From Lachnospiraceae bacterium (GTDB taxonomy: Bacteria; Bacillota; Clostridia; Lachnospirales; Lachnospiraceae), in the NCBI GenBank assembly GCA_015057835.1, contig SVDL01000001.1, positions 60,745 through 124,744 on the forward strand: DNA of 64,000 nucleotides. Direction: 5' to 3'. Below the pieces are notes generated by a model. It made no database searches. It was not told the origin of the DNA and was given only the letters and a program-made list of their open reading frames with translations. Every line of letters begins with the position of its first letter. Within the stretch, counting starts at the first letter, position 1. The translations under genes were made by a program, and so were the position numbers. This document shows, in pieces, positions 55,341 through 62,654 of this stretch.

Positions 55341-56738
55341 ATGAAAAAAACAACTAAATCACACGAAATCGATATGGTGAACGGTCCTCTTTTCAGTAAG
55401 ATCGTTCTTTTTGCTGTCCCGCTCATGTTTTCGGGAATGCTGCAGCTTCTTTTCAACGCCGCCGACATTATCGTCGTCGGCCGTTTTTGCGGAAAAGAGG
55501 CGATCGCCGCCGTCGGCGCCACCGCGTCGACCATCAATCTGATCGTCTGCGTCTGCATCGGGTTCACGGTCGGGACAAATGTCCTCGTCGCCCAGTTCTA
55601 CGGCGCCCGCAAAAAAGAGACGGTCGGCGTGACCGTGCACACCTCCATCACTTTCTCCGTGATCGCGGGAGCGATCATGATGTGCATCGGGCTCCTCGCT
55701 TCCCGGGGTCTTCTGACCCTGCTCGGCACGCCGGAGGATGTCATCGAACTCTCGCTCGTCTATATGCGGATCTATCTCGCCGGTCTCCCGGTGCTCTTCC
55801 TCTACAATTTCGGCGCCGCGGTGCTGCGCGCGATCGGGGACACCTTCCGCCCGATGATCTTTCTCACGATCTCGGGCGTCCTGAACGTGCTTCTGAACCT
55901 GCTTTTTGTTATCGTACTGGACATGAATGTGGCCGGCGTCGGTCTCGCCACGGTCCTCTCGGAGGCATTATCCGCATTCCTTGTCATCGCGTGCCTTGTG
56001 AAGAGCGATGATATTTACCGCTTCGAGCTCCGCCGGATCGGCATCAACGGGCGCGCGCTCAAAGAGATCGTCCATATCGGGCTGCCGGCAAGTCTGCAGT
56101 CGGCGGTATTTTCCATTTCCAATATGCAGATCCAGTCGTCGGTCAACTCCTTCGGATCGGCCGTCATGGCCGGCCACGCGGCAGCCAACAATATCAGCGG
56201 ATTTGTCTATACCGCCATGAACTCCGTGACCCAGGCGAGCATCACTTTCACGTCCCAGAACTTCGGCGCCGGCAAATTTGGCCGTCTGAACCGCGTCCTC
56301 CTGAACTGCGTCCTGGTCGTCTCCATGATCGGCGGCGTACTCGGCGGCGCGACAAACCTTTTCGGCAGCAGCCTGCTGAAAATATACACGACCGACCCCG
56401 ACGCCATCTCCGCCGGCATGATCCGTTTCGTGTATTTCGGCGTGCCGTATCTTATGTGCGGCGTCATGGAAGTCATCTGCGGCGCGGTCCGCGGCATCGG
56501 CTACGAATTCCTGCCGATGATCGTCTCTCTGATCGGCGCCTGCGGATTCCGCGTTTTCTGGGTCAGCGTTATTTTCCACATGTTCCCGACGCTGCAGGTC
56601 CTGTACGTGTCCTACCCGATCTCCTGGATCCTGACCGGAACCGTCCATCTGATCTGCTATATCATCTGTAAGAAGAAAATGATCGCGATCCGGACCGCAA
56701 GAGAAAACGCCCGGCGGACAAGTTCCGCTGCTTCCTGA
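55341..56738 (+). CDS. MATE-family efflux transporter
   Basis: 465 aa; VNGPLFSKIVLFAVPLMFSGMLQLLFNAADIIVVGRFCGKEAIAAVGAT. Confidence 0.92.
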   Translation: MKKTTKSHEIDMVNGPLFSKIVLFAVPLMFSGMLQLLFNAADIIVVGRFCGKEAIAAVGATASTINLIVCVCIGFTVGTNVLVAQFYGARKKETVGVTVHTSITFSVIAGAIMMCIGLLASRGLLTLLGTPEDVIELSLVYMRIYLAGLPVLFLYNFGAAVLRAIGDTFRPMIFLTISGVLNVLLNLLFVIVLDMNVAGVGLATVLSEALSAFLVIACLVKSDDIYRFELRRIGINGRALKEIVHIGLPASLQSAVFSISNMQIQSSVNSFGSAVMAGHAAANNISGFVYTAMNSVTQASITFTSQNFGAGKFGRLNRVLLNCVLVVSMIGGVLGGATNLFGSSLLKIYTTDPDAISAGMIRFVYFGVPYLMCGVMEVICGAVRGIGYEFLPMIVSLIGACGFRVFWVSVIFHMFPTLQVLYVSYPISWILTGTVHLICYIICKKKMIAIRTARENARRTSSAAS

Positions 56739-56800
56739 GCCGCCCGCCGATATCCTGCCCGAAACCTACGTCCCCCTGACCACGAAAGGCGCTGCGAATA

Positions 56801-58201
56801 ATGGATCTCAAAACAAAAAACGCGGAAAATAAAAAAGCCCGCACGGGCATGCATGAGATCGATATGACAAACGGTCCGCTGTTCGGGAAAATGATGCTGT
56901 TCACCTTCCCGCTCATGATCACGGCACTTCTGCAGCTCATTTTCAACGCCGCGGACATGATCGTCGCGGGGCGGTATTCCCCGAACGGCGCCGCCTCTAT
57001 CAGCGCCATCGGCAGCACGCTTGCCGTCATCAATCTCGTGATCGCGCTGGTCACGGGCTGCTCCGTCGGGACAAATGTCGTCGTCGCGGAACACATCGGC
57101 GCGCAGAAGCCGAAGCAGGTCAGCCGATCCGTCCACACTTCCATCACGTTCAGCCTTCTTCTGGGGGCCGCGCTCGGACTCCTCGGCATCCTGATCTCCC
57201 GCCCGATCCTTGTGAAAATGGGAACGCCGGAGGAAGTTCTTCCGCTCGCCCTGCTCTATATCCGTATTTATTTCGCGGGTCTTCCGGTCCTCTCCCTCTA
57301 CAATTTCGGAAGCGGCGTTCTCCGCGCGATCGGGGACACGCGGCGTCCCATGATCTATCTTCTGATCGCCGGGATCCTGAATGTCATCATGAATCTCTTT
57401 TTCGTCATTGTCATGAATCTCGACGTCACGGGCGTCGCGCTGGCGACGACGCTGTCGCAGTGCGTCTCGGCTGCTCTTGTCATCGGCTCTCTCATACGGG
57501 CAAAGGAAAGTTATCATTTTTCGCCGCGGCAGATGGGGATCGACGCGTTCACGCTGAAAAAGATCATTCACGTCGGCGTTCCGGCCGGCTTACAGACAGC
57601 TTTATTCTCGCTGTCCAATATCCTGATCCAGTCCTCGATCAACTCCTTCGGCGTCACGGTCATCGCCGGCAATTCCGCCGCGCAGAGCATCGGCACGTTC
57701 GTCAACACGGCCTCGCAGTCGACCGGACACGCGGCGACGACATTTGCCTCGCAGAACTACGGCGCGAAAAAATTTGACCGGAACAACCGCGTTCTCGCCA
57801 CTTCTCTCGTTGTCACGACTTTGCTGAGCCTCCTGCTCGGCGTTCCGGCTACCGTCTTCGGGCGGCAGTTCCTTGGCATTTACACGACGGATCAGGGCGC
57901 GATCGAGGCGGGACTCGTCCGCATGCTGTTCATGTGCCTGCCGCACTTCATCGGCGGCTGGATGAACGCCGTCTGCGGCGTGATGCGCGGCATCGGCTAC
58001 GAAGTGCTGCCCATGATCGTCTCCTTAGTCGGCGCCTGCCTGCTCCGCATCGTCTGGATTTATACGGTTTTCGGGGTTTTCCACACGCTTCCGGTCCTTT
58101 ACGCCTCCTATCCGGTCACGTGGAGCCTCACGGCAGCGGCCCACCTTCTCTGCTTCTTCCTGCTGCGGAAGCGGGCGTACGCGGTGCGGGGACGTCGGTG
58201 A
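56801..58201 (+). CDS. MATE-family efflux transporter
   Basis: 466 aa; MTNGPLFGKMMLFTFPLMITALLQLIFNAADMIVAGRYSPNGAASISAIGST; tandem paralog. Confidence 0.92.
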   Translation: MDLKTKNAENKKARTGMHEIDMTNGPLFGKMMLFTFPLMITALLQLIFNAADMIVAGRYSPNGAASISAIGSTLAVINLVIALVTGCSVGTNVVVAEHIGAQKPKQVSRSVHTSITFSLLLGAALGLLGILISRPILVKMGTPEEVLPLALLYIRIYFAGLPVLSLYNFGSGVLRAIGDTRRPMIYLLIAGILNVIMNLFFVIVMNLDVTGVALATTLSQCVSAALVIGSLIRAKESYHFSPRQMGIDAFTLKKIIHVGVPAGLQTALFSLSNILIQSSINSFGVTVIAGNSAAQSIGTFVNTASQSTGHAATTFASQNYGAKKFDRNNRVLATSLVVTTLLSLLLGVPATVFGRQFLGIYTTDQGAIEAGLVRMLFMCLPHFIGGWMNAVCGVMRGIGYEVLPMIVSLVGACLLRIVWIYTVFGVFHTLPVLYASYPVTWSLTAAAHLLCFFLLRKRAYAVRGRR

Positions 58202-58222
58202 GGACGGCAGGGCTTACTGCCT

Positions 58223-58304
58223 GGATCTGAGTTTCTGTCAGGATCTGAGTTTCTGTCAGGATCTGAGTTACTGTCAGGATCTGAGTTACTGCCAGGATCT
58301 GAGG
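58223..58304. repeat. 18-bp tandem repeat, about 4.5 copies
   Basis: ggatctgagtttctgtca x2, ggatctgagttactgtca, ggatctgagttactgcca, ggatctgagg. Confidence 0.9.
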
Positions 58305-58547
58305 ATCACAGAGGCCCTTTTGGATAATTCGGATGCTCTTTTAAAAAATGGTAACCATCATTTTAAGAAACATGCTTCTATTCGCTGTGAGAAGCGTGAT
58401 TTGATTGACTTTTATGCGCATTTTGTCCAACAAGCAGACTGTGAATCTTGCTTTTGGAAAACAAGTTTAGATTCTCATTTTTTGACAACCAATATCTCCG
58501 GATTATTAGTTATCATTTTTTTGATAACAGCTGATCTTTTCCAAATA

Positions 58548-58572
58548 TTTACATAATTCCACATTATGTAAA
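58548..58572. repeat. Perfect 10-bp inverted repeat in AT-rich intergenic region
   Basis: TTTACATAAT-tccac-ATTATGTAAA. Confidence 0.7.
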
Positions 58573-58643
58573 CGGTTCATCTTTCATCCGAGCTGCTTTT
58601 TGTTATCATTTTTCAGAAAGCAGAGTTTTATTTCCAAATAACC

Positions 58644-58719
58644 AAAAGAGACCGGCACGATACGCCAGTCTCTCCTTTATAAAAAGAGGCCGGCACGATA
58701 CGCCAGTCTCTCCTTTAAA
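58644..58719. repeat. Tandemly duplicated 38-bp terminator-like hairpin
   Basis: Copies 58644-58681 and 58682-58719: aaaagag[a/g]ccggcacgatacgccagtctctccttta; each forms AGAGRCCGGC / GCCAGTCTCT. Confidence 0.85.
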
Positions 58720-58795
58720 ATCAAATCATAACGAATATACAGACCTATTATAGCGGGCTAAAAGCTTGTCTCTTCTCTCCAATAGCCTGAGTCCG

Positions 58796-59689
58796 CTAAA
58801 CTCCCAGAAACTCCCGCAGCTCCCCGAGCCTGCGCAGCGCCTCCGCCCGTCCGGTCTGATAGACTCTCTCAAGTTCTTCCGGATCCTTCTCCGTCCGGCT
58901 GATCCCGAGTGCCTGCGGCGGCCGGATGACAAATGCTCTCCCTTCCGTCTCCCGCAGATTGATCTCTTTCATCTGATTGTTATAGATGATGTGCCGCTCG
59001 GACATCGTCTTCACGACCGCCGGATATTTTCTCAGGGCGGCGCGGAATAAGGGCATGGCTGCGCTTTTCTTTTTCCGGTACCCCTTCGGCTGGGTGAGAA
59101 TAATCACGTTTTTCGTGTATCCGAGGTTCTCCATAAAGCGATAAGGCACGGAATCGGCGATCCCTCCGTCGAGGAGCTGAAATCCGTCTGTCTCTACGAT
59201 TTCGGAGACGAGCGGCATGGAGGCGGACGCCTGCATCCACCGGAGATCTTTCTCCCCGCCGTCCGTGCACAGATAAAACACCGCTTTGCCGGTGTTGATA
59301 TCCGTCGCCCCGACATAGAATTTCATCGGATTCTCTTCAAATGTTTTCCGGTCAAACACATCCAGTTCATTGGGCAGTTCCCGGTAGCAGAAATCTTCTC
59401 CGTACAGATTGCCGGTCCTGATCAGTGATCTCAGGCTGCAGTACCGCGGATCCCGGCTGTATTTTTTGTTGTACCGGATCGGTCTTCCGATCTGTTTCGA
59501 TTTGATATTGCACCCGAAGACCGCACCGGCGGAAATGCCCGCTGCCGCCTCAAAATCGATGCCGTTTTCCATAAATACGTCAATGACGCCGCAGGTAAAC
59601 ATCCCGCGCATCGCCCCGCCTTCCATGATCAGGGCGGTTTTTTCCGTTCCTTTATCCATGATCGGCTCCTTACTGCTCATCTCTGACAT
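58796..59689 (-). CDS. Patatin-like phospholipase family protein
   Basis: 297 aa; ALIMEGGAMRGMFTCGVIDVF, AAGISAGAVFG (GxSxG), LLDGGIADSVP (DGG). Confidence 0.93.
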   Translation of the reverse strand: MSEMSSKEPIMDKGTEKTALIMEGGAMRGMFTCGVIDVFMENGIDFEAAAGISAGAVFGCNIKSKQIGRPIRYNKKYSRDPRYCSLRSLIRTGNLYGEDFCYRELPNELDVFDRKTFEENPMKFYVGATDINTGKAVFYLCTDGGEKDLRWMQASASMPLVSEIVETDGFQLLDGGIADSVPYRFMENLGYTKNVIILTQPKGYRKKKSAAMPLFRAALRKYPAVVKTMSERHIIYNNQMKEINLRETEGRAFVIRPPQALGISRTEKDPEELERVYQTGRAEALRRLGELREFLGV

Positions 59690-60891
59690 CCGCTCACCCC
59701 GTACCCGCTCGTAAGCCGCAGGGCAGTCTCCGGGTCATCCGGATCCATGCCGATTATCTGGCGGATCTTCTCCATCCTGTACCGCAGAGTATTGCGGTGG
59801 ATATGGAGATAATTCGCGGCGCGGTTGAGATCGTTTCTCTCGTAGAGATAGCCGAACAGGGTCTCTTTATAATCCGTACCGAATTCACGGTCATGCTGCG
59901 CAAGAATCTTCAGTTCATCCGGGATCAGGTTTTCTTCCGACAGAGATGTTTTTGCCTGTCGGAAGATGATCGCGGGATAGTAATCCCGGAAATAATATAC
60001 GATTTCATCCGGGTCGGACGCCATTCCGGCCTGCAGCGCGGTCTCCGCCTGCTCGATATACTTTGCCCTCTCACTGATTTCCGTAAAGCGTCCGCTGAGA
60101 CCTGCATGAAACTGGTAGTCCGTCAGCACCGCCCGCATCCGCTGGCGGATGTATCCCATAGACGCCTCGTTTCTGTTTTCCATCAGGATATACAGCCTGT
60201 TCTCCCTAAACTGGTAAATAATATTGGGATAAATAGAGCGGATCCGCCCCCGGAGAAAGTCCTGCATAGAGTCATTTTCCTCATAGATCCCGATGACGGC
60301 GATCTGATACTCCGGGGAGATATCCACATAGGGGCGATATTTCACCGGGTCCAGCGGTTCTGAAAACTCTTCCGGATTAAAAAACCTTCTGGCAAATACC
60401 TGGCGGACCGGATTTCTCATGTTTTTTTTCTGATAATCCGATGTCTGCAGGAAAATGCCGAAAAGACTGCACACCATTGTATTAAGACGGCAGGCTTCTT
60501 CCTTCTTCTCTATATCCATAAACAGGAGACTGATGAACCCTTCCAGTTCTTTATTGACGTAAACAGGTCCGCAGCTCTGGGGATAATCCCTTGAGACTCC
60601 CCAGTCCACATAGATGGCCGTGCTCGAATTGGCAATGGATTCCAGATACCCCGCCTTAATATACTGATCTGTGATCGTTTCCGTACGCGCTGCGCCGTAT
60701 TGTGCGATATCTTCCCAATAGGGATCCTCAAAAGAGCCTCCGTTTGCAAATGCCAGCAGCTTGAACGCTTCATCTACGATAATGATCGGTATCTGAAAGC
60801 ACTTATAAAACAGCTTCGCAAAAGAATTCGGATCTGTCCCTTCCGCAATGCTCCTGATCGCCTTTTCATAGTATTCGGCATATTCCATCAT
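59677..60891 (-). CDS. PucR/CdaR-family transcriptional regulator
   Basis: 404 aa; C-terminal NDLNRAANYLHIHRNTLRYRMEKIRQIIGMDPDDPETALRLTSGY PucR-type HTH. Confidence 0.88.
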   Translation of the reverse strand: MMEYAEYYEKAIRSIAEGTDPNSFAKLFYKCFQIPIIIVDEAFKLLAFANGGSFEDPYWEDIAQYGAARTETITDQYIKAGYLESIANSSTAIYVDWGVSRDYPQSCGPVYVNKELEGFISLLFMDIEKKEEACRLNTMVCSLFGIFLQTSDYQKKNMRNPVRQVFARRFFNPEEFSEPLDPVKYRPYVDISPEYQIAVIGIYEENDSMQDFLRGRIRSIYPNIIYQFRENRLYILMENRNEASMGYIRQRMRAVLTDYQFHAGLSGRFTEISERAKYIEQAETALQAGMASDPDEIVYYFRDYYPAIIFRQAKTSLSEENLIPDELKILAQHDREFGTDYKETLFGYLYERNDLNRAANYLHIHRNTLRYRMEKIRQIIGMDPDDPETALRLTSGYGVSGCQR

Positions 60892-60949
60892 CGAATGTTC
60901 CTGCCTTTTCCATCACGCTCTGTCTTATTTGTCGAATTATTTCTCTTCC

Positions 60950-60977
60950 ATTATACGGTATTTGTCAAATTTGACAA
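60950..60977 (-). promoter_or_regulatory. Promoter of PucR-type gene overlapped by a 16-bp palindrome
   Basis: Minus strand TTGTCA-N16-TATAAT; perfect palindrome TTGTCAAATTTGACAA at 60962-60977. Confidence 0.6.
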
Positions 60978-61007
60978 TCATATTTTTTCTAATAGTTATT
61001 CATGACA

Positions 61008-61036
61008 TTGCCTGTCAAATGTACGAATGATAGAAT
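61008..61036 (+). promoter_or_regulatory. Candidate promoter of intergenic RNA
   Basis: TTGCCT-N17-TAGAAT with extended -10 TGa; no coding region follows on this strand. Confidence 0.5.
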
Positions 61037-61042
61037 TATGGT

Positions 61043-61264
61043 AAGAATTCAAAGCGGTCGGAAAAAGATTATCGGATCGGCATGAAACGTTATCCCGGAT
61101 GAGACCGCAATGCGAATTCATTTGATCCAGGGAATCAACGGGACATATCTCCTGCTGTTTCGCAACTTCATAGGCGCCGTCGGTTTTCCGGCGGCGTTCT
61201 CTTATGTCCGGATCAAATGAAAGACCTCAGGAAAAGTCATTCCCCTGAGGTCTTCATTTTCTTT
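61043..61264 (+). ncRNA. Candidate structured non-coding RNA (family unknown)
   Basis: Perfect helices 61117-61128/61210-61221 (TTCATTTGATCC/GGATCAAATGAA), 61141-61147/61203-61209 (GGACATA/TATGTCC), 61175-61183/61188-61196 (CGCCGTCGG-TTTT-CCGGCGGCG, one wobble), 61054-61059/61103-61108 (GCGGTC/GACCGC); terminator 61221-61254 then cattttcttt. Confidence 0.5.
61221..61254. terminator. Terminator (also usable by minus-strand ABC permease gene)
   Basis: AAGACCTCAGG / CCTGAGGTCTT 11-bp arms. Confidence 0.8.
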
Positions 61265-61314
61265 AGAAATAAAATATTGGTATTTCGGGATTTCTCCCTG
61301 CTGCCGGCAGCCGT

Positions 61315-62565
61315 TTACTCCCGCCGCAGGGCATCGATCGGATTGAGGTTCGCCGCCTTGATGGACGGCAGCAGCCCGAATACGATTCCGATGACCATGG
61401 AAAATCCCACGCCGAGGAAGATCGCCGGAACAGAGATCGCCACAGGCGTCTCCGACATTCGCGCTATGACATAAGCGAGTACGATTCCCGCGATCACCCC
61501 GAGGATCCCTCCGATGCTGGTCAGAAGAGCGGATTCCGTGAGGAACTGGCCCAGGATCTTGCGCTTCGGGGCACCGAGCGCCTTTTTAAGGCCGATCTCA
61601 CTGGTTCTTTCCGTGACGGAGACAAGCATGATATTCATGACGCCGATTCCGCCTACCAGCAGTGCGATGGACGCGACCCAGATCAGCAGGTTATTGGTGC
61701 TCTGGGACAGTTCCTGCTTGTTTCTCGCTTTTTCAAGAAGGTCTTCTGCCTTATAGGACAGTTCCTCCGTCCTTCCTGTGATGCAGCGGGCCATGACGCC
61801 CTCGACCTCCTTGCCGACGTTGCTCATGTCCTCTGTTTCCCGGGCCCGGGCGACGCAGTTTTTCGGCTCGTCGAAGTTGTAAATAATGGACCATGCCGCA
61901 TCCGGCATAAGAACCGCTCCGTACTGTTCCTGATTATACGTGTAATAATCCTGGATCGAATTGATCACCGGCTCAAAGTTTTTGGATTTCTTGTAGAGTC
62001 CGACGCACATAAACGGTTCACCGCGAATCTCGATCGTTCCGCCCACGGCTCCGCCATCCGGGAACAGGCTGGTCGCAGCCGCCTCATCGAGCAGGACCAC
62101 TTTGTGGATCCTGTCGTAATCCGCCTGTACAAAGGGACGCCCGCTGTAAATGACATAGCCGCAGGTATTCAGATAATGCAGATCAACACCGCGGATGCTT
62201 CCGCCATTCATCGATTCTTTTCCCTGCGTCACGCCGTCCGCGTAGCTTCTCGAATAATAGAAAGAGGCGTCGCTCACATCGTCGAAAGCGCGGATCTCTT
62301 CCATCATGTCATCCGTCACCGGCATGACGCCTTCCGGCGCTCCCATGTCCATATAGTAGTCAGACTCGCCCTGTCTCAGGGAAACTGTCACGTTGTTATT
62401 ACCCGCGCCGATCAGGTTCTGCATGATCTGTTCATTTGTCCCCTTGATCGTCGAGACGATCGCGATGATGGCGGCTATGCCGATAATGACGCCCAGCATC
62501 GTGAGGAACGACCGCATTTTGTGCGACCAGATCCCGCGGAATGAAAATCTCAGGTTCTCAAGCAT
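61315..62565 (-). CDS. MacB-like ABC transporter permease (FtsX domain)
   Basis: 416 aa; LRFSFRGIWSHKMRSFLTMLGVIIGIAAIIAIVSTIKGTNEQI..., GGIGVMNIMLVSVTERTSEIGLKKALGAPKRKILGQFLTESALLTSIGGILG. Confidence 0.93.
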   Translation of the reverse strand: MLENLRFSFRGIWSHKMRSFLTMLGVIIGIAAIIAIVSTIKGTNEQIMQNLIGAGNNNVTVSLRQGESDYYMDMGAPEGVMPVTDDMMEEIRAFDDVSDASFYYSRSYADGVTQGKESMNGGSIRGVDLHYLNTCGYVIYSGRPFVQADYDRIHKVVLLDEAAATSLFPDGGAVGGTIEIRGEPFMCVGLYKKSKNFEPVINSIQDYYTYNQEQYGAVLMPDAAWSIIYNFDEPKNCVARARETEDMSNVGKEVEGVMARCITGRTEELSYKAEDLLEKARNKQELSQSTNNLLIWVASIALLVGGIGVMNIMLVSVTERTSEIGLKKALGAPKRKILGQFLTESALLTSIGGILGVIAGIVLAYVIARMSETPVAISVPAIFLGVGFSMVIGIVFGLLPSIKAANLNPIDALRRE

Positions 62566-62654
62566 TTCTGCTGCTCCTTATTTATTCTTTATCTTTCCGA
62601 AACAGTTCCGGAAAATGAAACCGCTCCCGCACGGAGCGCTCTCCCCGTGTTTCC

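Noticed and set aside
58223-58304. 18-bp array considered as CRISPR
   Set aside because: Repeats too short and directly contiguous, no spacers, no cas genes in the window.
61043-61264. Candidate RNA as 6S, SRP, RNase P or tmRNA
   Set aside because: No SRP GGAAG/GCAGC loop, no RNase P or tmRNA landmarks, and two side-by-side domains rather than the single rod of 6S RNA; family left unassigned.
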